Below are positions 1 to 6,951 of a DNA stretch of 17,705 nucleotides, in pieces (position 1 is the stretch's first letter; each line of letters opens with the position of its first letter). This DNA comes from Phytohabitans sp036906915 (GTDB lineage: Bacteria > Actinomycetota > Actinomycetes > Mycobacteriales > Micromonosporaceae), in the NCBI RefSeq assembly GCF_036906915.1, contig NZ_JBAKHX010000116.1, forward strand, positions 1 to 17,705. Direction: 5' to 3'. Made by a program: the position numbers and the translations under genes. The notes below the pieces were generated by a model, which was not told where the DNA came from, searched no databases, and saw only the letters and a list, made by a program, of their open reading frames with translations.

Positions 1-632
1 TTCGTGAACAGCTTCGCCAGCTCCGCCTCCTCCGGCTCCAACGGCACGATCTGATCCGTCAGGCTGCGGAAGAACTTCTCGGCGCGGGCGGTCACCTCCG
101 GGGTACGCGCGGCGACGATCTGCGGGAGGTCGAACAGCTCGGTCAGCGCCTTGCCCTCGGCGATCCGCTCGGGGCAGAACGCCACGTCGACCGCCAATCC
201 CTTGCCGGAAAGCAACTTCTCCGTCAGGGCGGTCACCCCGGGGTACACGGTGCTGCGCAGGATCACGAGCTGCCCAGGCACGAGGTGGTCGACGCACTTC
301 TCCAGCGCGCGCGGCACCGCACCGAGGTCGGGGTTTAGGTGCTCGTCTACCGGAGTACCCACGACAACGACGAGATGCTCGGCGGTGCTCACGCTCGCCG
401 GGTCGGTGGTCGCGACGAGCCGCCCGGCGGAAGTCACCTCCGCCAGGAGCGGGTCGGCGCCCTCCTCAGCGAACGGCATCACCCCGGCGTTGACGGTGTC
501 GACGGCGGCGGCGTTGATGTCGTACAGCGTCACGCTGAGCCCGCGGGACGCGAGCGCGATGCCGAGCGGCAGGCCCACGCGGCCGCAGCCCCCGATGATT
601 ACCGCGTCCCGCCGAAACTGATGTGCCTGCAC
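1..632 (-). CDS. Nucleotide-sugar (UDP-ManNAc/UDP-glucose type) dehydrogenase, 5' part
   Basis: This gene oxidises the C6 hydroxyl of an NDP-sugar to a uronic acid with NAD+, for cell-surface polysaccharide. I translated the minus strand from the GTG at 632-630. A Shine-Dalgarno GGGAGG (640-645) lies 7 nt upstream, which decides this start. The first 20 residues contain a beta strand and the Rossmann motif GGCGRVG (residues 14-20). Later come a VVVGTPVDE stretch, ILRSTVYPGVT, and FCPERIAEGKAL, which is typical of the UDP-glucose/GDP-mannose dehydrogenase family. Near the window edge is AELAKLFT, the start of the central helical domain. The PER-AEGKA pattern resembles WecC-type UDP-N-acetylmannosamine dehydrogenases more than Ugd, but I cannot separate them. 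The catalytic cysteine and C-terminal domain lie outside the window. It follows the AI-2E gene on the same strand after a 139-bp gap. Confidence 0.88.
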   Translation of the reverse strand, partial: MQAHQFRRDAVIIGGCGRVGLPLGIALASRGLSVTLYDINAAAVDTVNAGVMPFAEEGADPLLAEVTSAGRLVATTDPASVSTAEHLVVVVGTPVDEHLNPDLGAVPRALEKCVDHLVPGQLVILRSTVYPGVTALTEKLLSGKGLAVDVAFCPERIAEGKALTELFDLPQIVAARTPEVTARAEKFFRSLTDQIVPLEPEEAELAKLFT

Positions 633-771
633 AGCGATGCCTCCCGGTCCAGCGAACTGCTAGATGTTATTGACCGGTCGCGGCCTGGGCGTTTCCTGTG
701 TCTGGAACGTGACACGGGGTGGCGACGGGTGGCCGAGGCCTGTCACCCGACCACCCGATGGCGTACCAACG

Positions 772-1908
772 TCAACGCTGCTGCTGGCGCGGCACGACCA
801 CTTCTCGCAGGATCAACTGGATGGCCGCGACCGCCGGAATGGCCACCAGCGCGCCGATCACACCGAAGAGGGCAACGCCCAGCAGCGCGGCCACGATCGC
901 GGCCACGTCGCTGACCTCCACCGAGCGGCGCATCACCTTCGGGTAGATCAGGTAGTTCTCCACCTGCTGGTACACGATGAAGAAGACGGCGCAGGCGATG
1001 CCGACGGGCAGCGATTCGGCGAACCCGACGATGCTCACCACGACCGCGCCGATGGTCGCGCCGATCTGCGGGATCAGGTCGCAGACCGCGACCACCACGG
1101 CCAGCGCGAACGGGTACGCCACCCCGAGGATGATCAGGAAGATGTACGTGCTGACGCCGGCGACGACCGCGATCGCGATTGCGCCGACCATGTACGCGCC
1201 GACCTTGCTCAGGATCTCGTCCGTGATCAGCTCCACGCGCTGTCGCCGGGACGCTGGCACGAGCTGGTAGGCCCCGCCCTTGATGCGGTCGAACGCGGCC
1301 ATGAAGTAGATCGTCAGCACGAGCACGGTCAGCACCCGGAAGACGGTGCCGAAGAGGAACTGCGCGCCGCCGAGCACGCCGCCGAGCGCCTGGCTGATGG
1401 TGCCCGCGTTGACGGCGTTCTGGACCTTGTCGATGACGTCGTATCGCTCGTTCAGATCGTTGATCGTCGCGTTGTTCTTGAGATCCTCGATGTACTGCGG
1501 GAGCTTGTCGGCGAATTCTGTGGACTGCGTCACCACCGGCGGCACCAGGGCGAAGAGCCCGCCACACAGCAGGAGCAGCAGGCCGAACGTCACGGCGGTC
1601 ACGGCCACGCCACGCGGCAGCCCGAAGCGCCGCAGCCGCTCGACGGCCGGGTTCAGGCCGATCGCGAGGAAGAGCGCGACGAAGATCAGGATGAGGACAC
1701 CGGCCGCGTTCTGGATGGCCAGGTAAGCCGTGTACGCCAGCAGCGCGCCCAGCCCGCCGATGAACCCGATCAGGAACGGGTTGCGGCGCAGCGGACGCCC
1801 CGGCTGACCGAAGCGCCCATCAGATGGCGGCACCGGCTCTTCGTCGGGCCCGGGGGCCGGCTCAGGCTCGGGCTCGCCGTCGACAGCGGCCCGCTCTTCG
1901 TCCGACAC
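772..1908 (-). CDS. AI-2E family (PerM/YdiK-like) membrane protein
   Basis: The 378-residue integral membrane protein belongs to the AI-2E transporter family (formerly UPF0118). Members have been linked to autoinducer or solute export and Na+/H+ exchange, and the substrate here is unknown. The N-terminal ~40 residues are acidic, Pro-rich and cytoplasmic. Two helices follow (about 43-90), then a third (about 99-125), a soluble segment (about 126-180), and a run of helices to the C-terminus. Family hallmarks are DLIPQIGATIG in the middle of the C-terminal half and YQQVENYLIYPKVM after it. The length is normal for the family. The GTG start at 1908-1906 has GGGGAGG about 8 nt upstream. The gene lies 71 bp downstream of a coiled-coil gene whose hairpin separates the two. 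A TACCCT sequence in that gap could be its -10 box. Confidence 0.9.
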   Translation of the reverse strand: MSDEERAAVDGEPEPEPAPGPDEEPVPPSDGRFGQPGRPLRRNPFLIGFIGGLGALLAYTAYLAIQNAAGVLILIFVALFLAIGLNPAVERLRRFGLPRGVAVTAVTFGLLLLLCGGLFALVPPVVTQSTEFADKLPQYIEDLKNNATINDLNERYDVIDKVQNAVNAGTISQALGGVLGGAQFLFGTVFRVLTVLVLTIYFMAAFDRIKGGAYQLVPASRRQRVELITDEILSKVGAYMVGAIAIAVVAGVSTYIFLIILGVAYPFALAVVVAVCDLIPQIGATIGAVVVSIVGFAESLPVGIACAVFFIVYQQVENYLIYPKVMRRSVEVSDVAAIVAALLGVALFGVIGALVAIPAVAAIQLILREVVVPRQQQR

Positions 1909-1963
1909 CGCACAATCCTCCCCACCGTGTGATCAGCCAACGGCAGGGTAGCGGGTATCTTCC

Positions 1964-1980
1964 ACGCGCGCGCCGCGCGT
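1964..1980 (-). terminator. GC hairpin after the distal coiled-coil gene
   Basis: A 7-bp perfect stem (ACGCGCG / CGCGCGT) with a CGC loop begins at the stop codon of the coiled-coil gene ending at 1980. There is no T-run, which is common in high-GC actinobacteria. It is short, so termination is only inferred. Confidence 0.4.
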
Positions 1981-3317
1981 CAGTCGGTCTCTGCGCCGAC
2001 CTTCTGCGGCTCGTCCTTTTCCGAGGGGGCGGCGTCCGAGGAGGCAAGCGTGTCGTTGGGCGGGGAGGATGCCTCCTCTGCCCGCTTGGCCTGGTTACGC
2101 GCCTCGAGGGCTTCTCGCTCGGCCTCCTCCGCCGTGCGCTGCACCTCCGCGAGCCGCTTCCGTTCCGTCGCGAGCTGCTGCTGTACCTCCGAGAGACCCC
2201 GCCGGAACTGGTCGGCCTGTTGCCGCGTCGCTACCGTCTGCTTGCGCAGCTCGGCAAGGGCCTGCTGAGCCTGCGCGACCTGCTGCTGTACCTCCGCAAG
2301 GAGCTGGCCCGCCGCGGCGGTCTCCTGCTGGGTCGCCGCAAGGTGCTGCTGCGTGGCGGCGAGGTGCCCCTGCGCGGTGGCGGCCTGCTCCTCCGACTGC
2401 CGGCGTACCGTCTCCGCCTGCTCCTCCGCCTCCTCCAGCAGAGCGATCACCTGCTGCTCTACCTGCGCGCGGAGCTCGGCTGCGTACCGTTCGGCCTCGC
2501 TGCGCGCGGCGGTAACCTCCTGCTCGACGGTCGCGCGCCACTGGCCCACTTCGTGTTCGGTGGTGGCGCGGCGCTCGGTCAGCTCGCGGTCGATGACGGC
2601 CCGCCGCTCGGCGATCTCCTGCTCGACGCTGGCCCGCCACTGCGCAAGCTCCTGCTGCGCCTGCGCCCGAGTGGACTGCACGTACGCGCCCGTCTCGGCC
2701 TGCGCCTTCTCGACAAGTTCCTTGGCGTGCGCCGTGGCCCGCTGTACCTCTTGCTGTGCCTCGGCCTTCGCGGCTTCGGCTTCGGCGCGGATGCGGGCGG
2801 CGTCTTCGTGCGCGGCGGCGAGGGCGGCATCGGCGGCGGCCTGGCGCTCCGCAGCGGCCTTCTCCTCGTCGGTGCGGCGCGCGGCCAGCGCGATCTCGAA
2901 GTCGCGCACGGCTTCGGCTGCCTGTGCCCGCGCCTCCGCGATGATCCGTTCGGCCTCGACGCGGTGGTCGGCTATTTCCTGACTGGCACTCGCACGGATG
3001 TCCTCGGCCTGCTCTTCGGCGAGGGCGAGGATCTGCTCGACGCGCCGGCCGAGGTGACGAAACGACACCTGGTCGATGCCGCCGGCCTGGCGGCGCACGT
3101 TCTGCACCTCGGCCTGCAACTGCTCGATCTGGCCGCCGAGGTGTTGGATCTGCGTGTACGCCTGTTCACGCTCGGTAGTGAGGGTGGCTATTTCGCTCTC
3201 CGCGCGGGCGACGTATCGGTCGACCTGGCTTTTTGCGTACCCCCGCATCGCCGACTCGAAGGTCGGTTCGGAAGCGACGTGTTCTCCAAGACCGAAGAGT
3301 TCTCCGCCATGCGACAT
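1980..3317 (-). CDS. DivIVA/Scy/FilP-type coiled-coil cytoskeletal protein (distal copy)
   Basis: The predicted protein is 445 residues. Residues 19-38 (FESAMRGYAKSQVDRYVARA) match the short DivIVA-like N-terminal box (RGY..xQVD). A second conserved segment, HLGRRVEQILALAEEQAEDIR (about 88-108), is shared with the neighbouring paralogue. The remainder is Ala/Glu/Gln/Arg-rich coiled coil. Residues about 218-313 show clear 11-residue (hendecad) units such as ASVEQEIAERR and ATVEQEVTAAR. After that come 7-residue repeats (HLAATQQ twice, about 319-331) and a polar, disordered tail. Relatives such as Streptomyces Scy and FilP form assemblies at hyphal tips and direct polar growth. I chose ATG 3317 over the in-frame GTG/ATG extension to 3449 because the extension has atypical composition and the DivIVA box sits normally from 3317. 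GAGG and AAGGA lie just upstream. The N-terminus resembles Scy, but gene order would make it the filP counterpart, so I leave it unnamed. Confidence 0.85.
   Translation of the reverse strand: MSHGGELFGLGEHVASEPTFESAMRGYAKSQVDRYVARAESEIATLTTEREQAYTQIQHLGGQIEQLQAEVQNVRRQAGGIDQVSFRHLGRRVEQILALAEEQAEDIRASASQEIADHRVEAERIIAEARAQAAEAVRDFEIALAARRTDEEKAAAERQAAADAALAAAHEDAARIRAEAEAAKAEAQQEVQRATAHAKELVEKAQAETGAYVQSTRAQAQQELAQWRASVEQEIAERRAVIDRELTERRATTEHEVGQWRATVEQEVTAARSEAERYAAELRAQVEQQVIALLEEAEEQAETVRRQSEEQAATAQGHLAATQQHLAATQQETAAAGQLLAEVQQQVAQAQQALAELRKQTVATRQQADQFRRGLSEVQQQLATERKRLAEVQRTAEEAEREALEARNQAKRAEEASSPPNDTLASSDAAPSEKDEPQKVGAETD
2379..2666 (-). repeat. 33-bp periodicity encoding hendecad coiled-coil units
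   Basis: Within the distal coiled-coil gene, about nine consecutive 11-residue units are encoded (for example AQAQQELAQWR, ASVEQEIAERR, AVIDRELTERR, ATTEHEVGQWR, ATVEQEVTAAR). Hendecads favour a nearly straight or slightly right-handed coiled coil. The DNA is degenerate at 33-bp period, so this is a protein-level repeat. Confidence 0.75.
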
Positions 3318-3455
3318 GTTCCTTATCCTCACACGCCTCGCTGAGTAGTGCCTGGATACACACCATTTGGCGGAACATCGACCGATGGCCCTGCTAGCCG
3401 GCCCCAGCCCCCGAAGGTGCCGGGAGCCGATACACCAGGGCCTGAGCACGCCGAT

Positions 3456-3487
3456 GCCGGCCGCACCGGTATTCCGGTGCGGCCGGC
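3456..3487 (-). terminator. Strong hairpin downstream of the proximal coiled-coil gene
   Basis: This is a perfect 14-bp stem (3456-3469 with 3474-3487) and a TATT loop, 44 bp after the stop codon at 3532 and upstream of the next gene's start. All but one pair is G-C. No T-tract follows on the minus strand. Its position between two co-directional genes, the second with its own leader, fits an intrinsic terminator. Confidence 0.7.
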
Positions 3488-3531
3488 CATCAGTCGCATG
3501 TGCCCCGCGAGTTCAGCCTTCCCAGTGGTGG

Positions 3532-4779
3532 TCAGCTCGACGAGCTGGCCGTCACCTCGTCCTTGTCGGACTTGGCGGTCTCGGACTTGGCAGCCGGCGG
3601 TGCCGTCGGCACGATGCCGGCCAGGCCGGACAGCATCTGGCCGAGCTGGGCGGTGACGGCGTCCTTCTGACGGGTGAGGTCTTCGACCTCGCGCCGCGCG
3701 GCCTGCGTGGTCAGCTCGGCCTCGGTGCGGGACTCGGTGACCAGGCGGTGCGCCTCGGCGCGCGCCTCGTTGACCGTCTTCTCCGACAGCGCCTTGGCCT
3801 TCTCGACCGTCTCGGTGGCGTTGCGCTCGGACTCGATGCGGCGGGCCTCGGCGCGCTGCTCGATCTCCTTGGCGCGGTCTTCGGCGGCGCGGGCGCGCTC
3901 CTCGGCCTCGGCGACCAGCTTCTGCGTCTGGGCGACCTGGGCGGCGTGCCGCTCGGACTCCTCGCGCTCGGCCTTCTCGCGGCGCTCGGCCAGCTCGAGG
4001 GCGAGGGACTGGAGGTCCTTGTCGCGCTTGTCGCGGGCGTCGGTCAGCAGCTTGGTGGCCTCGGCGCGCTTCTCCTCGGCTTCCCGGGCGGCCTTGGCGC
4101 GGAGCTGGGTGATCTCCCGCTCGGCGGTCGCCCGCAGCGTCGCGACCTCGCGCTCCACCGTGGACTTCAGCTCGGCCACCTCGTGCGCTGTGACGGCGCG
4201 GAGCTGCTTGGTCTCGCGGTCGGCGTCGGCGCGCAGCGTGTCGGCCTCGCGGCGGGCCTGCACGCGTACCTCAGCGGCCTCCCGCTCGGAGGCGGTGCGG
4301 ATGCTGCCGGCCTCGCGCTCGGCGGTGGCCTTCATGGCCGCGGCCTCGGCGCGCGCCTTGTCCGTGATCTCCCGGGCCTCCAGGCGGGCGGCGGAGAGGA
4401 TGCCCTCCGACTCGCGCTTCGCCTCACCCCGGTGGTCGTTGGCCTGCTCCTCGGCGAGGCGCAGGATCTGCTCGACCCGCGTACCGAGACCCGACAGGGT
4501 CGGCCGGTTGTTCTCTTCGAGCTGCTTGTTGGTATCGGTGAGCTTCTGCTCGAGGGAGTTGAGGCGCTGCTCGGCCTGGCGCAGGCGACGCTGTGCGTCG
4601 TTCATGCGCTGCTCGGCTTCGCCACGGGCCTGCTCGGACTGGGTCAGAGCGGCGCTGAGCCTGCCGACGAAGTCGTCGACCTGCCCACGGTCGTAACCCC
4701 GGAGGACGACGGTGAAGTCGTGCTGGGAGTTCGCGTTCTCGAAGAACGCAAGGGAGGACTGCTGTTGCTGCTGGGGCAT
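3532..4779 (-). CDS. DivIVA/FilP-type coiled-coil cytoskeletal protein (proximal copy)
   Basis: The protein is 415 residues from ATG 4779, or 417 from an in-frame GTG at 4785. It begins with a Gln-rich stretch, then FTVVLRGYDRGQVDDFVGRL (about 24-43, GTG numbering), the DivIVA-type box that in the family targets curved membrane or the cell pole. The segment GLGTRVEQILRLAEEQANDHR (about 99-119) is shared with the downstream paralogue. Residues about 122-255 are nearly uninterrupted 11-residue repeats such as EREVATLRATA and EREITQLRAKA. Further coiled coil and a polar Ser/Lys/Asp tail follow. Family members such as Streptomyces FilP form filaments in vitro and act in polar growth. No Shine-Dalgarno precedes either start. 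CAGTAT lies exactly at the -12 to -7 position for a leaderless mRNA at ATG 4779, so I prefer that start. The gene lies upstream of its paralogue and likely arose by duplication. Confidence 0.87.
   Translation of the reverse strand: MPQQQQQSSLAFFENANSQHDFTVVLRGYDRGQVDDFVGRLSAALTQSEQARGEAEQRMNDAQRRLRQAEQRLNSLEQKLTDTNKQLEENNRPTLSGLGTRVEQILRLAEEQANDHRGEAKRESEGILSAARLEAREITDKARAEAAAMKATAEREAGSIRTASEREAAEVRVQARREADTLRADADRETKQLRAVTAHEVAELKSTVEREVATLRATAEREITQLRAKAAREAEEKRAEATKLLTDARDKRDKDLQSLALELAERREKAEREESERHAAQVAQTQKLVAEAEERARAAEDRAKEIEQRAEARRIESERNATETVEKAKALSEKTVNEARAEAHRLVTESRTEAELTTQAARREVEDLTRQKDAVTAQLGQMLSGLAGIVPTAPPAAKSETAKSDKDEVTASSSS
4027..4422 (-). repeat. 33-bp periodicity encoding about 12 hendecad units
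   Basis: Consecutive 11-residue units with the pattern xxREhxxLRAx are visible, for example RREADTLRADA, DRETKQLRAVT, AHEVAELKSTV and EREVATLRATA. Phase is kept across about 130 residues with no heptad interruption. Confidence 0.8.
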
Positions 4780-4822
4780 TGGCACATACTGGCAGACTGC
4801 CGGGGGTACTGCGCAAGAGCGT

Positions 4823-4849
4823 ACGGTACATGTCGCTCGCCATTGTCAA
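4823..4849 (-). promoter_or_regulatory. Candidate promoter of the coiled-coil genes
   Basis: On the minus strand a consensus TTGACA -35 box (4849-4844) is followed 15 bp later by TACCGT (4828-4823). An alternative -10, TACGCT, lies at 4823-4818 with a 20-bp spacer. Both spacers are off the 17-bp optimum, so the exact -10 is uncertain. The leader to the start at 4779 would be about 30-40 nt. Confidence 0.4.
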
Positions 4850-4872
4850 GGTCAAGTTGTGCGGGTAGGCGC

Positions 4873-4912
4873 CGGTATGTACCCGCGGTAATCACGATGC
4901 GGGTACATACCG
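4873..4912. repeat. Perfect 14-bp inverted repeat with self-palindromic arms
   Basis: The left arm CGGTATGTACCCGC (4873-4886) and right arm GCGGGTACATACCG (4899-4912) are perfect complements with a 12-nt loop. Each arm itself holds a 10-bp palindrome of form GGTA-NN-TACC, at 4874-4883 and 4902-4911. It lies 96 bp downstream of the ccr stop and just upstream of the TTGACA of the coiled-coil promoter. It could be the ccr terminator, a pair of regulator sites, or both. The sequence alone does not decide. Confidence 0.75.
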
Positions 4913-5008
4913 ATCTTGCGTCGTATGGAATGCGCCGCACGCCGGCCACCGACGAACCGGTTGATCCGCCGGTGCTGCCAGCCTTTCGGATGAATCTGGG
5001 GCTGACGC

Positions 5009-6358
5009 TCAGTGACCACGGAATCGGTTGATGGCGGGTTCGTGTCGTTCGCGGAGCGCGCGGTCGCGTACGCCGAGACCGTCGACCGGCGCGAGGCAGC
5101 GCACGCCGACCTTGCCCTGATGCGCGTTGCGGTGTACGTCGTACGCGGCCTGGCCGGTCTGCTCCAACGGATACGTGCGTGACACCGTCGGGTGAATGCG
5201 GCCCAGCGCGATGAGGCGGTTGGCCTCCCACGCCTCGCGATAGTTCGCGAAGTGACTGCCGATGATGCGTTTGACGTTCATCCACAGGTACCGGTTGTCG
5301 AACTGGTGCATGAAGCCGCTGGTGGACGCGCAGGTGACGATCGTGCCACCGCGCTTTGCGACGTACACGCTCGCGCCGAACGTCTCCCGTCCGGGGTGCT
5401 CGAAGACGATGTCGGGGTCTTCGCCGCCGGTCAGCTCGCGGATGCGCGCGCCGAACCGCCGCCACTCGCCGGTGTCCTGGGCCTGCTCGTCCTTCCAGAA
5501 GGTGAATTCGGTGCGGTCGATGACCAGTTCCGCGCCCATCTGCCGGCACAGCTCGGCCTTCTCCGGTGACGACACCACGCAGATCGGTATCGCGCCGCCA
5601 TGCAGGGCGAGCTGGGTGGCGTATCCACCGAGGCCGCCGGAGGCGCCCCAGATCAGCACCACGTCGCCCTGCTTCATGGCTGCGCCGTGGTGCGAGACGA
5701 GCTGCCGGTACGCGGTGGAGTTGACGAGGCCGGGGCTGGCCGCCTCTTCCCAGGACAGGTGCGCCGGCTTGGGCATGAGCTGGTTGGACTTGACGACAGC
5801 GATCTCGGCCAACCCGCCGAAGTTGGTCTCGAAGCCCCAGATCCGCTGCTGCGGGTCGAGCAGCGTGTCGTCGTGGCCGGCGGGGTCTTCCAACTCGACC
5901 GAGAGGCAGTGCGCGACCACCTCGTCGCCGGGCTTCCACTTCGTCACGCCGGCACCGACCCGCAGCACCACGCCGGCGGCGTCCGAGCCGACGATGTGAT
6001 GCGGCAGGTCGTGCCGGCGGGTCAGTTCCGAGAGCTTCCCGTACTTCTTGAGGAACGAAAACGTGGACACAGGCTCGAAGATGCTCGTCCAGACGGTGTT
6101 GTAGTTGATGGCGCTCGCCATCACCGCCACCAGCGCCTCGCCCGGGCCTAGCTCCGGGGTCGGCACCTGGAGCACGTGCAGCGACTTGCGGGGGTCCTTC
6201 TCCCGGGTGGCCATGCCGTCGAACATGTCGACCTCGTCGGCGCGGACCACCACCCCGCGGTAGCTCTCCGGCACCGGCAGCCCGGCCACCGCGGCCAGCT
6301 CTTTTGCCGGTTCGGTGGCCCCTTCTGCCGCCATGATCGCATCGAGGATGTCCTGCAC
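5009..6358 (-). CDS. ccr: Crotonyl-CoA carboxylase/reductase
   Basis: Ccr performs NADPH-dependent reductive carboxylation of crotonyl-CoA to (2S)-ethylmalonyl-CoA. Without CO2 it reduces crotonyl-CoA to butyryl-CoA. The 449-residue protein is a zinc-independent medium-chain dehydrogenase/reductase of normal family length. Visible landmarks are INYNTVW (about 84-90), VGSDAAGVV, WGFETNFGGLAE (about 174-185), the NADPH loop WGASGGLGGYATQ (about 237-249) and GSHFANY (about 367-373). N87, F176, E177 and H369 match by pattern the CO2-binding residues N81, F170, E171 and H365 described for the Kitasatospora setae enzyme. I chose the GTG at 6358 because AAGGAGG stands 8 nt before it. The GTG at 6367 overlaps that ribosome site. 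The resulting start, QDILDAI, resembles known Ccr N-termini. It lies downstream of the epimerase on the same strand, with its own promoter region between them. Confidence 0.96.
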   Translation of the reverse strand: MQDILDAIMAAEGATEPAKELAAVAGLPVPESYRGVVVRADEVDMFDGMATREKDPRKSLHVLQVPTPELGPGEALVAVMASAINYNTVWTSIFEPVSTFSFLKKYGKLSELTRRHDLPHHIVGSDAAGVVLRVGAGVTKWKPGDEVVAHCLSVELEDPAGHDDTLLDPQQRIWGFETNFGGLAEIAVVKSNQLMPKPAHLSWEEAASPGLVNSTAYRQLVSHHGAAMKQGDVVLIWGASGGLGGYATQLALHGGAIPICVVSSPEKAELCRQMGAELVIDRTEFTFWKDEQAQDTGEWRRFGARIRELTGGEDPDIVFEHPGRETFGASVYVAKRGGTIVTCASTSGFMHQFDNRYLWMNVKRIIGSHFANYREAWEANRLIALGRIHPTVSRTYPLEQTGQAAYDVHRNAHQGKVGVRCLAPVDGLGVRDRALRERHEPAINRFRGH

Positions 6359-6389
6359 CGCGCCCACCTCCTTGTGATGAGGATGGAGG

Positions 6390-6407
6390 TTACTTAACGG
6401 TAACTAA
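6390..6407. promoter_or_regulatory. Imperfect palindrome at the ccr promoter, candidate operator
   Basis: TTACTTAACGGTAACTAA is symmetric at 14 of 18 positions. It also contains a perfect GTTAC-(6)-GTAAC inverted repeat (6389-6404). On the minus strand it covers a possible -10 (TACCGT, inside the site) and lies 32 bp from the ccr start. It shares ACTTAACG with the epimerase/thiolase intergenic region. A repressor site over the -10 is plausible. The regulator is not in the window. Confidence 0.5.
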
Positions 6408-6439
6408 ACGCGGTACCCGTTTGTGAAGAACTGCATTGA

Positions 6440-6901
6440 TCAGTGCTGCACCAACTCCACGAGGACGCCTCCGGCGTCTTTGGGGTGCACGAAGTTGACC
6501 TGCGAGCCGGCGGTGCCCCGCTTCGGCTCGTCGTACAGCATCCGCATGCCGCGCTCGCGCAGCGCGGCGCTCGCCGCGACGACGTCGGTCACCGTGTATG
6601 CCACCTGCTGCACGCCCGGACCGCTTCGGTCGAGGAACTTGGCGATCGTCGAGGTCGCCGACAGTGGCGCCAGCAACTGCACGCACCCGCCCTCCACGGA
6701 CGGCCCGACGGCCATCATCGCCTCGCGTACGCCCTGCTCCTCGTTGACCTCCTGATGCACGCAGCGCATCCCGAAGACGCGTTCGTAGAACTCGATCGCC
6801 TTGTCGAGGTCGGGCACAGCGACACCGACGTGATCGATGCGTACGAGTCCGATACCTGTGACAAAGTCCGCAGTCTGCTCGGCGGGGGAGTGGTCGGCCA
6901 T
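6440..6901 (-). CDS. mce: Methylmalonyl-CoA (ethylmalonyl-CoA) epimerase
   Basis: The enzyme interconverts 2R and 2S methylmalonyl-CoA, and homologues also act on ethylmalonyl-CoA, linking Ccr or propionyl-CoA carboxylase products to B12 mutases. The 153-residue protein is a two-module vicinal oxygen chelate fold. RIDHVGVAVPDLDKAIEFY (21-39) opens module one, VQLLAPLSATSTIAKFL (74-90) closes it, and VNFVHPKDAGGVLVELVQ ends module two. Expected metal ligands are H24, Q75 and E149. The fourth position, His91 in the Propionibacterium shermanii enzyme, aligns with Q99 (GVQQVAY instead of GLHHMAW). I chose ATG 6901 over the in-frame GTG 6916. The GTG lies inside a palindrome, while CAGACT sits exactly seven bases before 6901 as for a leaderless mRNA. 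It is divergent from the thiolase and upstream of ccr. Confidence 0.93.
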   Translation of the reverse strand: MADHSPAEQTADFVTGIGLVRIDHVGVAVPDLDKAIEFYERVFGMRCVHQEVNEEQGVREAMMAVGPSVEGGCVQLLAPLSATSTIAKFLDRSGPGVQQVAYTVTDVVAASAALRERGMRMLYDEPKRGTAGSQVNFVHPKDAGGVLVELVQH

Positions 6902-6905
6902 GGCG

Positions 6906-6932
6906 TTAGTCTGCACTAAATAGTCGTTAAGT
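6906..6932. promoter_or_regulatory. Divergent control region between epimerase and thiolase
   Basis: The short gap between the two starts is AT-rich against its surroundings. It holds a perfect TTAGT-CTGC-ACTAA inverted repeat (6906-6919), an overlapping ACTA-AA-TAGT palindrome (6915-6924), and CGTTAAGT (6925-6932). The reverse complement of CGTTAAGT, ACTTAACG, also occurs in the ccr promoter. A shared operator controlling both directions is inferred. Confidence 0.5.
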
Positions 6933-6951
6933 TGGTGTCCGGGAGGGTCTC

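Noticed and set aside
709..746. GTGACA ... TGTCAC inverted repeat between the AI-2E and sugar dehydrogenase genes
   Set aside because: Only 6 bp of pairing across a 26-nt loop; too weak to call a terminator or operator.
664..1932. Long plus-strand open frame opposite the AI-2E gene
   Set aside because: His/Asp/Arg-rich antisense shadow of a well-recognised membrane protein; no ribosome site or family resemblance.
3318..3449. N-terminal extension of the distal coiled-coil protein
   Set aside because: The extra 44 residues are Arg/Ser/Cys-rich and lie before the natural DivIVA-type N-terminus; ATG 3317 has upstream GAGG/AAGGA.
1980..4779. Regular periodicity suggestive of a CRISPR array or minisatellite
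   Set aside because: The 33-bp period is degenerate at DNA level, stays within reading frames and is explained by 11-residue coiled-coil units.
1824..5031. Two very long plus-strand frames (1824-3344 and 3367-5031) opposite the coiled-coil genes
   Set aside because: Leu/Gly/Arg-rich products arise from reading repetitive Glu/Ala/Arg coiled-coil codons backwards. The minus-strand proteins carry DivIVA boxes and coherent hendecads.
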